Shown: positions 19,371 through 31,052, counted from the stretch's first letter. The stretch: DNA of 35,363 nucleotides from Chara braunii (GCA_003427395.1 BFEA01000007.1:1684709-1720071), one strand, 5' to 3'. The notes: generated by a model from the sequence alone, not told the origin. Numbers and translations are program-made.

Positions 19371-19846
19371 CACCTGTACTCTGTTATCATTGAATTGCAA
19401 GTTGCAATTTTTTTTTTCCTCTTCGTACTTGCATAGTAATTAGGTCGTTTGAATTATAATTTTAGGTTTTTGCGACCTTCTCCATACTGCGCACAATTAG
19501 GGAATCGCTAATCATGATTAACCTAATTAGCGCTAATTAGGGTTAGTCCTAACCTAATCTAACGACCTATCAAGCCTATGGGAAGTAAGTGCCAGCCAGG
19601 CACCGCGCCAATTAAGACAGGTCGGGCCTGAGCACGGCCACATTCAAACTGCAACTTCACAGAACTTTCATTGTTTGCAAAATGCATCTTTTATTGCGTT
19701 TAAAGGATGAATCTTTCCAGCAAATTGTGTATCTTCCTACTACCATTGATCTTGTACTTACTTAGTGACCTCGTAATGATGTTAAATTCTCCCGATTAAA
19801 TTTCGTGAAATTATTAAAATTATGTTTAAATGTTTAAACTTGCTTA
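19371..19846 (+). other. E3 leader, left part
   Basis: Non-coding, increasingly AT-rich toward the E4 insertion point. Contains a perfect 20-base palindrome at 19522-19541 (cctaattagcgctaattagg). The leader resumes at 28690 on the other side of E4. Confidence 0.7.
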
Positions 19847-20944
19847 TGCAAGGAACCCGACTGTTCATCACTTGCTGGAGTGCATCAGATCACATGCATA
19901 TACATCGATTTCCACAGATTGCGAAGTCTCAAACAAAACCCAATAGAAGATGAATGAGAACCAGGAAGCTCAACTCAATTATCAAACCCAGATTAAGAGA
20001 GAGAGAACATCGTGAGTTCAAAAATGTATAGCGCCGAACAGAGTTACAAGTCTTCTTCGTTCAACATGAGTTCCAAGCCCAGCGCTCATCAGCGCGCCAG
20101 CTGCCAGATGTCAACAACACTCAACAGGTAAGTATCACCATAGTTCACACCTTCCCCACTCGTCTGCTTTCTTCTCTCTCTCCCTCCTGGTCCATAGTCC
20201 TGGTCTACTCTCACTCATCATGCATGCACACTCCCTATCACACGAGGATCTACTCTGAATAGTACTCACTGGTATATCCTACTGTCTATCCCTACTAACA
20301 TTCTAACTAGCGCTGGTGCAGCTATGGCTACCTTCCCTCTAGCCAGCACTCTCTTCCCTCTCTCATAGTGCTGCTTCTTCAGCCTAGCGCAGCCCACACA
20401 CACCTAGCGCACAAGTGCCACGACACTTCCACACTTTCATGCGAAGTGAGCATCTGTCCAAATGGGAGGCTGGTCTGTCCTTTATAGTGTTGGACTGGTC
20501 TGGCGTGGCCTGCATTCAGCCCCAAGTGTGCATGGGACTCCTGCCCAGTACCGATTGTTGCAAAGTATGTGTCCCAGTATATTTTCCAATGGTCTGCTGC
20601 TGCTTTGGGCCATCAGGCCTGTCTTTTGGATTCCCGGTTTGAATCAGGACTGACTCGTGGGATTATGACTGAACTGGGACTGTAGCCTTTGACTTTTGAC
20701 GAACAGACATGACTTCTCATCGAGGAGGCATGACCCTAACTCAGTCTTGAAAATTGTGTCCAATACCTGTTCGTTCAAGTCCTATTGGTGACCTTTCAAA
20801 ATGACCTTTCACTTTATTATGGATGCGACGTTTACCTTAGGAACTTTGTCTTTTGAGTTGCTGTTCGTGAATTAAAGTTCTAGCCGACAGGGACCCTTGC
20901 TGTTGGGGCACCCATTTGGGGTCTAATTCGTAAAGGCCCTTTTA
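19847..20944 (-). repeat. E4 3' LTR (left copy)
   Basis: On the plus strand begins TGCAAGGAACCCG and ends ggccctttta; on the element's strand it starts TAAAAGGGCC and ends TTGCA. A minus-strand TATA-like ctataaag lies at 20480-20487, conserved in the other LTR. A few per cent differences at most from 27589-28689. Confidence 0.93.
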
Positions 20945-20957
20945 CTCTCGCCGGCCT
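20945..20957 (-). promoter_or_regulatory. E4 polypurine tract candidate
   Basis: On the minus strand ggccggcgagag directly precedes the LTR start TAAAAGGG. It aligns in position with the E2 tract (both follow ctcagaggact), but is interrupted by pyrimidines, so it is a weak tract. Confidence 0.5.
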
Positions 20958-20983
20958 AATTTCGAAGTCCTCTGAGAAAGTTC

Positions 20984-21313
20984 TTACCTATCCACAATAT
21001 TAATTCCTCTTCTTGCTCTTTCATAAGCAGATACAATGTGTGGTGCTGAGTCAATTAGCTCTCCTCTACTAAACCAGCGGACTTCACTTGGATCTTGATA
21101 GGCAAATCTGACCTTATATTGCTGCTGAGGTCTACCTCTGCATCCAGTCTGAATAGTACTTTCAGCAACGATCTTATCAACATCAAATTTTTCATCCATA
21201 TTTGGAGGAATTGCTGATCTTCGACTGGGAAACAGTTCGTTAGTTACACACGGTAAGAGCTTTGATGCGTGAAACACCGGGTATGTATGTAGGTGTAGAG
21301 GAATTTCAATAAC
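20984..21313 (-). CDS. E4 chromodomain-like polyprotein tail
   Basis: In the same frame as the integrase, separated from it by one TAG (21314-21316). Reading: YPVFHASKLLPCVTNELF, then FDVDKIVAESTIQ, QQYKVRFAYQDPSEVRWF, RGELIDSAPHIVSAYERA. It occupies the position of a chromodomain and keeps the Y-K-V-R-F and R-W-F aromatic pattern, but lacks the classical W-x-G-Y-P and S-T-W-E-P motifs. May still read chromatin; not known from sequence alone. Confidence 0.78.
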   Translation of the reverse strand, partial: VIEIPLHLHTYPVFHASKLLPCVTNELFPSRRSAIPPNMDEKFDVDKIVAESTIQTGCRGRPQQQYKVRFAYQDPSEVRWFSRGELIDSAPHIVSAYERARRGINIVDR

Positions 21314-22515
21314 CTAGGATGGTTCGTCCACATCTCCTATCACATCCTGTACTTGCCACGGTCCTCTGTAGGTGGGTAACAATTTTTGAGAGATGTTTTG
21401 TTCTGGGACAAACTCTTTAGACTTAACCCACACTAGATCGCCTACAGTAAACTGAGAAGGTCTTTTGTGCTTGTTTGCCTGTTCAATCATTTGATGTTGC
21501 GCCTTGACTATATTCTCCTTTACCTTTTCTAGATCCTTTTGGTATTGCATAACAAATTCTTGCGTTCCCAACGGAAGTTTGTGTACCTGATCCGGGTTCA
21601 AACAATCTACAGGTCTGCGGGGACGCCATCCCAGATGCAACTCCGTCGGAGTCCTGCAAGTAGATAAGTGTACAGAGTTGTTATAGACACTAGCAACTTT
21701 GGGCAATTGCTCATCCCATTCAATCTGGTTGGGACGATTGTACATGCACAGAGTTTGCTGCAAAATTTTGTTCATTTGCTCAGTTTGCCCATTCGTCTCA
21801 GGATGTCGGCCTAATGACATTGTCAATTTGGAGCCATAAACGTTCATTAGTTGCTGCCATCGTTCACTTGTGAACCGTGAATCTCTGTCACTAACGATAG
21901 TCAAAGGATGCCCATAGTCCTTTGCCCAATGGTTAAGGAATTCCCGAATCACCAAGTCAGTTCTAGCTTTCGAAGGTAATGCCACAAAGACAACAAATTT
22001 ACTAAATCTGTCAACAATTACCATAACTTGGGTTTTCCCGTTCGTGCTTTTTACCTTGGTGTCCATAAAATCGATGGACACAGAGTCTCCCGGACCTGTG
22101 GGAATAGGCAAAGGCTTAAGAAGACCAAGGGGAGGCTGTGTGGTGCTCTTGTTCCGTTGGCATATTTGACAGACAGCCTTGCACATACGCGATACAATCG
22201 GGCTTCATTTGAGGCCAGGTGTAGGAACGTAGAAGGTTAGCATAAGTCTTCCTCCATCCAAAATGACCTTCTGTATCATGGCACTCCCCCAAGATCATAC
22301 TTTTAATCTCTTCCACGTCTGGAATAGAAAGCCTATCATGCACGTCTGTTCTTTCAAACAACAGTCCTTGCGTTATTCGATAGTTAGGAAACTCTTGTGG
22401 TTGCTTCTTGAATACGCTTTATCATAGCGCCATAGACAGGATCAGTAGAATATGCATTCCTAATCTTATCTTGTAAATCGGTGCCTATGTCTAAGTACAT
22501 TACAATGGCACCGAA
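21314..22515 (-). pseudogene. E4 integrase (catalytic triad intact)
   Basis: Frame 22186-21314 (290 residues) begins CKAVCQICQRNKST (Cys pair of the zinc domain). The core follows: SVSIDFMDTKVKS (D39), LTIVSDRDSRFTSERW (D100), HPETNGQTEQMNK (E136); spacings of 60 and 35 residues fit the DD35E integrase rule. Then YNNSVHLSTCRTPTELHLGW and the C-terminal domain FTVGDLVWVKSKEFVPEQ with GPWQVQDVIGD. The N-terminal histidines (CHDTEGHFGWRK) are in frame 22361-22116, shifted from the core, so one frameshift near 22150 breaks the zinc domain. An in-frame TAG at 21314-21316 separates the tail. Confidence 0.93.
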
Positions 22516-23800
22516 GAAATCAGATTTTTGACTCAGTCCGTCAGCTGCAACGTTATACTTACCCTTTACTGACTTTAGTTCAAAGTCATACTGATCAATT
22601 CCGCCGACCACCTTGTCAGCTTAGGTGTCATCTGGGCTTGCGTTTTTAGCTAGCGAAGTGTCTCATGATCTGAGTAGACTTTAAAGTGGCGTCCTAGGAG
22701 ATAATGGTGCCAATGATCCAAGGCTTCCCGGAGAGCGAACAACTCTCTTTCATACGTGGAAGCGGCGACCTTCTCACTAGGCAGTGATCGGGATATAAAC
22801 TCTACAGGCCTGTATCCATTTCCATCATCTTGTTGGAGTACAACGCCTATCCCATACTGACTGGCGTCGGTAGTAACAACAAAGGGCAAAGAAGGATCGA
22901 CAACTTTCAAAACCGGATAGTTAATCAAACATTTCTTAAGACGCTTAAATGAAGACGTACAATCTTGGTCCCACTTCCAGATAGTTTCCTTTTCAAGAGT
23001 TTGAGGGAGCAACAATTATCGTAAAGTGTTTTACGAATTTTCGATAGTAATTAGCCAATCCAAGGAACGATCGCAGTTCCGTCAATGTACGTGGATTGGG
23101 CCAATCTCGAATAGCTGCAATCTTTGCGTCTTCCGGTTTGATATCGTCTCCGTCTATAACGTGCCCCAAATACAACACCTGACGCTTGGCCCACTCACAC
23201 TTCTTTGGGTTCAGTTTCAGGTATGCTTCCCGCAACTTATTTAGCACAAGTCGAAGGTGCTCACAATGCTCACTCATACTTTTACTAAAAATCAAGATAT
23301 CATCTAGATATATAACAACGAACTTATCAAGCCCGAAAAAGTTCATTCATCGTCCGCAGGAAAGTTCCAGGTGCATTAGTAAGACCAAAGGGCAACACAA
23401 TGAACTCATAGTGCCCATACCTTGTACGAAAGGCAGTCTTATATTGGACTTCTGGCTCTACTTCAATCTGGTGGTAGCCAGACTTCAGGTCAATTTTCGT
23501 AAAGTACCTGCTCCCTTGAGCTCGATCCAACAAATCATCGATTCTGGGTAATGGCTTAACATTCTTAACTGTTATATCGTTCAACCTTCTATAGTCAATA
23601 CACATACGGACCCCGCCATCTTTCTTTGGCATAAATAGTACTGGCGCACCATAAGGTGAGGAGCTAGGTCTTATCCATCTCTTTTCGAGCAACTTGTCTA
23701 GCTGGGTTCGCAGTTCATCCAACTCTTTGGGTGACATTCTGTAAATCGGGCCCTTTGGAATCTGGCTTCCGGGGATAATTTCAATGCGATCTTTGATTGG
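22516..23800 (-). pseudogene. E4 reverse transcriptase-RNase H
   Basis: Starts after an in-frame TGA (23798-23800) following the protease. Frame to 23327: [47 protein letters not shown] (catalytic Asp kept), [19 protein letters not shown] one-base frameshift in a T/C run near 23335 moves to 23346-22993: [16 protein letters not shown] (YLDD kept) and thumb LGLANYYRKFVKHF. Another shift near 23000 opens RNase H, 23015-22650: FVVTTDASQYGIGVVL (first Asp), STYERELFALREAL, HYLLGRHFKVYSDHETLR. The end (KYNVAADGLSQKSDF) is in 22611-22384. Catalytic residues are present, so the breaks are only frameshifts and stops. Confidence 0.94.
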
Positions 23801-24450
23801 TCATTCCACCACACCGCTTGGGGCCTCTGCCACATCTGCGAATTCTTTCAGAATTTTCTCAATTTCTGGGGATTTTGCCTCTTCCTTAGTTTCACCTTCC
23901 TCAACTGGGCGCACATATGCCACAAACACTTGATCATACAAATTGTACTTCTTTACATGGCGGGCGAACGCGGGGGCACTCATGCAACAATAAGCTAAGT
24001 TGCTTTCCTTACCGGATTCATGAAATAGGCGGATCTTCTTCTTTCCACCCTGCGGACTAGGGAGCCAACACTCATGATCTCTTAACTTTATATCCGCATT
24101 TGCAGCTTCCCCCCAATCCATGCCTAAAAAAATGTCAAAAGGGAGACTATCTTCCACCAAGAGAGTCAGAGAGTGGAGAACGCGTTCCACCTTCCCCTCT
24201 GCTTCGAGCCGGAAGTATGTCTGAATCCCTTCAACATATCTATCCAACACAATTTCAGTACTGTTTGCTATTTTACTTACTACAGACTCATCCAACTATT
24301 TTACCTTTAGCCCGAGATGCAGCTTTTGCAAACCTTTCTTACTTATGTAGTTGCGTGTTGACCCACTGTCAATCAAACCACCTACTCTTACTTTATTAAT
24401 TTCTAGATCTGCAATTATTAGCTGTCCCTTATGCTTTCTCATTTCGGCCC
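23801..24450 (-). pseudogene. E4 protease (DSG intact, one stop)
   Basis: Retropepsin-like. The active site reads VGGLIDSGSTRNYISKKG on the minus strand (about 24340-24394), with the D-S-G triad intact. A TAG at about 24296-24298 interrupts the frame; reading resumes as LDESVVSKIANSTEI and reaches LLVEDSLPFDIFLGM with DWGEAANADIKLRDHECW, the conserved C-terminal protease motif. The linker to RT (IEKILKEFADVAEAP) follows and ends in TGA at 23798-23800. Both stops are in frame, so protease and RT were one open frame. Confidence 0.87.
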
Positions 24451-24500
24451 AGGTTGTCTATCTACCTAGAGAGGTACATACACTAACTACCTCTGGACAG

Positions 24501-26710
24501 TTAACTAGGTGGGGACCGTCCTTCTTTTAAGTCTCTATCAGGGCAACCTTCGGATGGGAGGATATCTGTCTGTTTACATCCGAAGTTCCTGTAGAGGCAA
24601 TTGAAACCCCTACAGGTTGTTCCCTTTAGGTTGTTTGTAATCCGGGCAGAAGGGAACAATGTGGTTGGGGTCACCACATTTAAGGCACTGATCGACAACT
24701 TTTCTATCTTGCCAAACTTTTTCTGTGATCCCTAGCTTTTCCCAAGGTTTCCCTTCGGGCAAGCCAGGATGGGGTGGATATGGTTTGTCCCAATTCCCAT
24801 ACCACGTGTCTCTTCCTCTACCCCATGTGGAGTTGGAACCTCTACCATCTTGCTTCCTCCCACGTAGTAACTTCCTTCGCCACCACCCCTCTGGGTCCCG
24901 GGTCCTCCTCCTCCACGACCGCGACCTCCTCTTCTTCTGTCATGGCCTCTACCTTGTCGCCCTCCCCCGCGGGCTGCAACGGCCGCGTAGTCCCCCTCCT
25001 GAACTACCGTGTCATTGGGTTCTCCCTCCAGACCATAATCTATTTGGTCGTAGGAGAGAGTCTCGACACCTCCTTCTTCAAAGGTCAGAAGAAGATTGTC
25101 TTTCCCAGGAATACTTCCTGAGATGGTTCGGTTCTGCCACTTCTTTCCCGCTTGGCAGATCTTTCCATTAATGGTAGTAATTGGCTTCGGCCAAGAAGCC
25201 ACAGGATGATCTAATGCGATCTTGCTGAACTTTTCATAAGTCATTCCCTCTTCCTTGGTACGGGGATATAATTGAGTGCGGAGAGGATCAAGTAGTGCGC
25301 TAACAAAGTTGTTAAGAATCTGCGTCGGTGTGAGTCCATGTTCAGCGCATTGCAGAAGTCCGTTCATGGTAGCTTTAAGTGCAGAAACACTTTTCCATTT
25401 CCTGTCTGCGATATTTAGGATTAACATTTTAGTTCTCTGGGCTAAGTTTTTATCTTCAAACCATTCCCGGACCGCTTTAAAGAAATCTTCAATACAGGTT
25501 TGTTGTGAATACTCTACCATAGGCTGACAATTAGCCTCCTTCTGCAGGGAAATTGCAAAGCTCATTGCATCTCCGGCCATACACAAACTGGCCATGAGAA
25601 CCCTGTCCCAATATGAAATACGCTGCCCATATACATAAGACTCAACCGCTGCAATCCAGTGCAAAACACTTTCTTCCTTTTTGTCGGTGTATGTCCACGG
25701 CACCTTTACTTTTATTTTCCTAACTTCCCCTGCGTCTTCTTGCAACACTCCCTTTTTCTTTTTATCTCCATATCCATCTCCTCCATCTCCTCCACCGCTA
25801 CTTACCAATTTCTCAATCACGGCGGGTGTTAGAGTCTTGTTGATCTGCTCGTCTAACTTTACAATATATGCTTGCACATGTTGATCTACTTCTGCTGTAG
25901 ATCTCTCCAGGAAGGTATTCCAGACTCCCTCAAACTCATACTGGTGAGCTTCAACTTTCTGCAAGGTCTTGTTCATCGCCGCTAGCTCTTGCTTTGTATG
26001 GAGAACAGTTGTTGTTAAGAGGGCAAGTTGTTCTTCGGTCGCTGTTTGTTTTTCTTTCTGCGCCTGTAATTCTCTTTGCAACCTTTCTCCTTCCGCTTGC
26101 AGTTTTTCCTTTCTTCAAGCTCTTGGCGCTTTGCAGCTAACATTTTAGTGTGCAGTTCTGCTCGTTTTTCTTCTAGCAAGAGTTCCCTTTCCCTTGCCAA
26201 TTTAGCAACAAATGTGTCCCTTTCTTCCTCCGTCTCTTCAATCCTGTCACTGGAATAATTGTACTGGTCATACCAGTTTAAGGGACTGACCTGTATGTTC
26301 AACGCACCAGACTGACTGCTTTCGCCCCTTTCAGGCCGACGTCTGACGAGTTTTGTCTGTATTATCTGCAGGTTCATCTTTTTCTTCTATAGTGTTTAGT
26401 TCCTCCTGCAATTCTTTTTCTAGCTTTTCTTTCATCTCCTTTTTAATTCTTTCTTCTTCTAGTTGAGTTTTCTTTCTTTCTGTTTCTTTCTATCATCTTT
26501 CTCTTTCTTTTTCTCGGCCTGCCGGCATTCTACTTCAGCCTGTTCTGCAGCCGAGGGCCCTAGCTTCACATTGCCTGACCTCATCATCATACGGGAGGTA
26601 CATATCCTCCCAAAGCCCAAGGGAAAGAAGATTCTGAAAAGGGCCCCCAGCAACACTGAAAGGGCCAGCAGACCTTGCATGGGGTAGTCATCCATGGTGG
26701 GTGTTAGCAC
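24501..26710 (-). pseudogene. gag: E4 gag with coiled-coil N-terminus, RGG box and zinc knuckle
   Basis: The largest frame, 26081-24732 (449 residues), has a coiled-coil-like start (QRELQAQKEKQTATEEQLAL, later LQKVEAHQYEFEGVW), a capsid-like part (VLHWIAAVESYVYGQRISYW, FFKAVREWFEDKN) and an Arg/Gly-rich segment at residues about 371-393 (RGGGRQGRGHDRRRGGRGRG). Beyond its stop, in another frame, is the knuckle CLKCGDPNHIVPFC (24646-24687, CX2CX4HX4C). Upstream, frames 26377-26015 and 26710-26459 add charged Glu/Lys/Arg helix (ERDTFVAKLARERELLLEEK; QAEKKKEKDDRKKQKERK) and a hydrophobic N-terminal piece (GLLALSVLLGALFRIFF) that may be part of gag. At least three frameshifts separate these. Start at 26710 is a suggestion only. 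Confidence 0.85.
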
Positions 26711-27573
26711 AGGGATGGCCTCCGCTGGCTCACTAAGATGATACCCTCAGATCCTAATCTACCTTCTGCGTGGATGGGATCTGCACTTTTTTTTTTTATA
26801 ATCTGGCTGTCGCTGCTTCAGAATAACGAATATTAATGCAAATAACAATTACTTCTTTCCTAAAAACAAAATCCCTTTTTCGTTTCTTTCTTTAATTTGT
26901 TTGGTTGCTGTCTGTTTATCACTTCAATATTACTTTTCTTTTCCTAACGTTTGTCTGGCTGGGTCCTTTGCAGATGCTAGCTGTTCTAAATGGTAGCCTT
27001 TAGGTGCAGGGATAAGTCGAAGTTCTCACAACGTCAGATATGGTGGAACTATACTTCCGTATGGGCTGGATTCATCTAGTTCGGCTTTGCTTCTGACCAC
27101 TTGCAATCTGACGTAGCACTCTGCCTCAACTCCCTGTGCGACCCTATCTTTACTACCAGATGTCAGAGTGATGGAACCAGGTATTGACTCTGTCCTGACC
27201 CAGACTCTACAGTCCTGCCATTCAGACCAGACCAGACCACCGATTCGTCCAAACAGCAGCAACGACCACCAGAAAGGAGGGGGAAAAGATACACGACACA
27301 CAGATCTGCAATCAATCGAGGTAAGTGGGCAAAAGGTTCTTCTCGGCTTTGTAGCCATTGATGAAGGACTCCACGTTTGCTCCAATCGCTCCAATCGCAG
27401 GTAAATCTTCTCCTCGCTAGCCCCTTCTTCTTCGGCAAACTTCCCCCTCTATCCCAATCCAACACGTCCTCACCTCACCTCTTACTTCACCTCTCGCCAG
27501 CTATCCTCAAGCCAGCTTATCCTTCTCGCCGGCCTTGATCATGCCAGCGCGTCCAGTGAGAGTAACAAGTACT
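26711..27573 (-). other. E4 leader between PBS and gag
   Basis: About 860 non-coding bases on the element's strand. Contains an A-run (plus-strand T-run, 26788-26797) and short open frames without recognisable domains. No splice signals could be assigned. Confidence 0.55.
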
Positions 27574-27585
27574 GCTCCGATACCA
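27574..27585 (-). promoter_or_regulatory. E4 primer-binding site (initiator tRNA-Met type)
   Basis: Plus-strand gctccgatacca is the reverse complement of tggtatcggagc and lies three bases inside the right LTR. It is identical to the E3 PBS at 19239-19250, which fixes the minus orientation of E4. Confidence 0.92.
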
Positions 27586-27588
27586 AAT

Positions 27589-28689
27589 TGCAAGGAACCC
27601 GACTGTTCATCACTTGCTGGAGTGCATCAGATCACATGCATATACATCGATTTCCACAGATTGCGAAGTCTCACACAAAACCCAATAGAAGATGAACGAG
27701 AACCAGGAAGCTCAACTCAATTATCAAACCCAGATTAAGAGAGAGAGAGAACATCATGAGTTCAAAAATGTATAGCGCTGAACAGAGTTACAAGTCTTCT
27801 TCGTTCAACATGAGTTCCAAGCCTGGCGCTCGTCAGCACGCCAGCTGCCAGATGTCAACAGCGCTCAACAGGTAAGTATCACCATAGTTCACACCTTCCC
27901 CACCCTCGTCTGCTTTCTTCTCTCTCTCCTCCTGGTCTATAGTCCTGGTCTACTCTCACTCATCATGCATGCACACTCCCTATCACACGAGGATCTACTC
28001 TGAATAGTACTCACTGGTATATCCTACAGTCTATCCCTACTAACATTCTAACTAGCGCTGGTGCAGCTATGGCTGCCTTCCCTCTAGCCAGCACTCTCTT
28101 CCCTCTCTCATAGCGCTGCTTCTTCAGCCTAGCGCAGCCCACACACACCTAGTGCACAAGTGCCACGGCACTTCCACACTTTCATGCGAAGTGAGCATCT
28201 GTCCGAATGGGAGGCTGGCCAGTCCTTTATAGTGTTGGACTGGTCTGGCGTGGCCTGCATTCAGCCCTAAGTGTGCCTGGGACTCCTGCCCAGTACCGAT
28301 TGTTGCAAAGTATGTGTCCCAGTATCTTTTCCCATGGTCTGCTGCTGCTTTGGGCCATAGAGTCTGTCTTTTGGATTCCCGGTCTGAATCAGGACTGACT
28401 CGTGGGATTATGACTGAACTGGGACTGTAGCCTTCGACTTATTGACGAACGGACACGACTTCTCATCGAGGAGACATGACCCTAACTCAGTCTGAAAATT
28501 GTGTCCAATACCTGTTCGTTCAGGTCCTGTTGGTGACCTTTCAAAATGACCTTTCACTTCATTATGGATGCGACGTTTACCTCAGGAACTTTGTCTTTTG
28601 AGTTGCTGTTCGTGAATTAAAGTTCTGGCTGACAGGGCCCCTTGCTGTTGGGGCATCCATTTGGGGTCTAATCCGTAAAGGCCCTTTTA
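27589..28689 (-). repeat. E4 5' LTR (right copy)
   Basis: Plus-strand TGCAAGGAACCCG to ggccctttta, almost identical to 19847-20944 with scattered substitutions and one- or two-base indels. It carries the minus-strand TATA-like ctataaag at 28225-28232, presumably the element's promoter. Confidence 0.93.
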
Positions 28690-29335
28690 CTTAAACTTCA
28701 TTCATTTTTACTTGTGCAAATTCAAATATTCTTTAATTAAATATTTAACTTTTGCAAAAGTAATGGTTGCAAATTTAAATATTATTCAATTAAATATTTA
28801 ATCTTTTGCCACAATTAAATTTTATTTAATAAACTTGTATTTTCCGATTAAAATTTATGTTATTAAATAATTATATTTAATTTCTCAAATTTCAAAATTT
28901 TCGTGGGTGGGAATTTTTTATTTATTTATTAGTGTCAAGCTTCGAGGTCAGGGAAGAAATGGACTGTCTGTGCATTGTTTGCCTCTCTGCCTTTCTTCCA
29001 CCCCTACCTTCTCTCTCTCCTCCTCTCGGTACTGCGGACTTCAGTCTCCGGCCACGTCAGCGTTGTTCCACATCAGCAGGGGGCCATGAACGCAGATTGC
29101 CACATCAGCCGCGTGCCACCCCAGCGTGCCATGACAGCCGAGTGCCAAATCAGCAGCAGCCACCTCAGCAGTGCCACATCAGCAGGTGCCACCTCAGCGG
29201 TGACACGTCAGCAGCAGACAAAGACCAGAGTACTTAATGCACCGCAGTCAACGGCTTGCTGAGCGCGGATCCGCAGGAACCAAGCCCCAATAGGGACCTA
29301 AGACCCCTCGGATCCCGCGCAGGCGACACACGACC
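28690..29335 (+). other. E3 leader, right part, with GCCAC/TCAGC minisatellite
   Basis: 28690-28935 is strongly AT-rich (recurrent aattaaatatt) and continues the leader interrupted by E4. From about 29045 to 29215 it becomes a degenerate tandem array of roughly 13-17-base units of the form tgccacatcagc/tgccacctcagc, about nine units. Open frames in it are composition artefacts. gag starts at 29336. Confidence 0.72.
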
Positions 29336-31052
29336 ATGGCCCCTACCGCTGACGCCAATGCACAAGCCAGCCCCAAGAGGCCGGTTACCCCTCCTATACC
29401 AGATCAGCAGACAGATGAAACGCAACTAGCGTTTCTCAAACGCCTCCTGCTTTACTCGGAGACCAGTGCTGCTGAACTGAGCAAGTGGGAAGAGGAGCAA
29501 GCCGCCCGCCAGCAGGCAATCCAACGCCAGCTGGGAGAGGCAGAGGCAGCACGCCAGCAGGCCGCAGCAGAAGCTGCAGCAGCCGCACGTTTGCAACAGC
29601 AGCAGGTCGAGGCAAGTCAAAACCAAGTTCATTACCAAGCTACATTGGAGCTCGCCAACGAAGAAGCCACGTACCGGAGGTTACTCCGACAGCAGCATTT
29701 TCGAGGAAACGAAGAACAAGAGGAGCCGACCGAGGACGAGAGAAACAAGGAGGCCACAACAGTTTTGATGAAGAATCTGCTGTACACGTGCAATTGGCAG
29801 CAACGTGAACTGCTGGCCATGCGGCAGGTCTTCATCCGCCACGAAACATCGTTTAAAACACTGGACAAGAAGATCGCTACCCTGCAGGCCGAGATCAGCA
29901 CACTACACACCGCCAACAGCCAGCAGCAGACACTCAACGACCAGCTGCAGACCGATGTCAGCACGGGGTTGGCACGACTGTCGGCAGCTGCGTCGACGGG
30001 CAGTGCAGTGGCAGACTGCAGCCCAGCTTTGGCCGCGCAGGCCAAACAACTCGAGGAGCGGATCAACCACGTGGTAGCCTCCCTTGGCGACATCAGCAAG
30101 TTTGCTGGAGCATCGACAGTCAACAATCAGCTGCAAACGCTCAGCGACCGCGTTCAGCAGCGACCGGCCGCCGTCGCCGAGGAATGGAAGATGCCGAACT
30201 TTAAGATCGAGAAGTTCGGCGACTACCACAAGACTGATCCGCTGTAGTGGTGGATGGCATTCAACGCAGAGGCGGACGTACATCACACACCACCACTGCG
30301 GCGGCTTGACGCACTCTACCTCCAACTCATTGGAGGGGCGCAGGCTTTCATGACGCACATGACCGTCACATTGGAATGCACCATCGCCACCCTCCACACC
30401 AAGATTACGTGGGAGGAATTCGAGAAGAAGTGAAAGACCTGGTTCATGGTCAACAACGACAACCGTCACGCCTTGAACAAGATCTTCCGCATTTTCAAGG
30501 CCAGGATCCTTCACGGGAGCGGCTGACAGAGTGGCAAAGACTCGTCGCCACCCCGGAGTTAAACTTACCATTCGACGCAATCCGGGCCGAATTTTTCGCC
30601 CGCTCTTGCGATGCCTTGACAGCTGGTCTGGGCAGCGAATCCGGTATGAGACCTTTGATGAAATGATCTCAAAGGCAAGGGAGCTCGTACAAGGTAACCG
30701 ACGCGCGACCAACGAGGCCTGCCAACAGCCCGGTTACGTGGAGAAAGGCAAAGGCCAGCGGACGCCGCAAGTAGCGGCGATCCAACAAAGATCAAGTGAG
30801 GACCACGCAGCCACGTCTACAGCGATACCACCGCAACACTCAAGACCCCGAGGGGGGAAACATAAAGCGAAACCAGCGTCGGCGGATGGAGCACTACAGT
30901 CACCATGGACGAAATTCGGTATTACCGAAGACATGTTCAAGCTGAGGCAGAAATGGGGATGTTGTTTATGGTGCAACAACACCAAACACATCACTAGCGC
31001 ATGCCTCAACAAGGACAAGGAAAATGTCAAGCGTCTAGGCTCGGGAAACTGA
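29336..31052 (+). pseudogene. gag: E3 gag (broken)
   Basis: 29336-30247 encodes a 303-residue N-terminal part starting MAPTADANAQASPKRP: long Gln/Ala/Glu-rich coiled-coil-like helices (KWEEEQAARQQAIQRQLGEA, later LKNL-type heptads in KTLDKKIATLQAEISTL), then WKMPNFKIEKFGDYHKTDPL and a TAG (30245-30247). Translation past the TAG gives WWMAFNAEADVHH and LDALYLQLIGGAQAFM, the capsid-like part, with a TGA near 30432. Frames 30376-30666 and 30531-31052 carry LTEWQRLVATPELNLPFDAI, the basic stretch and the knuckle CLWCNNTKHITSAC (CX2CX4HX4C). Two nonsense changes and two frameshifts break it. Confidence 0.87.

Larger units (their letters stand above)
19847..28689 (-). mobile_element. E4: Ty3/gypsy retrotransposon nested in E3 leader
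   Basis: Two nearly identical direct repeats (19847-20944 and 27589-28689) flank a minus-strand gag-pro-RT-RNase H-integrase-tail series. The PBS lies next to the right LTR (its 5' LTR). The four bases ctta precede the left LTR and follow the right LTR, a likely target-site duplication. AT-rich E3 leader continues on both sides. Pol needs only a few stops and frameshifts to explain its breaks, and integrase retains a DD35E triad, so this is the youngest and best preserved element. Confidence 0.95.

Noticed and set aside
20415-20653. Open frames inside the E4 LTR (20415-20642, 20462-20653; also 28207-28398)
   Set aside because: They are in the LTR, antisense to the element, and cross its TATA-like box.
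26076-26258. Plus-strand Ser/Phe-rich frames opposite E4 gag
   Set aside because: Antisense shadows of the Lys/Glu-rich coiled-coil region.
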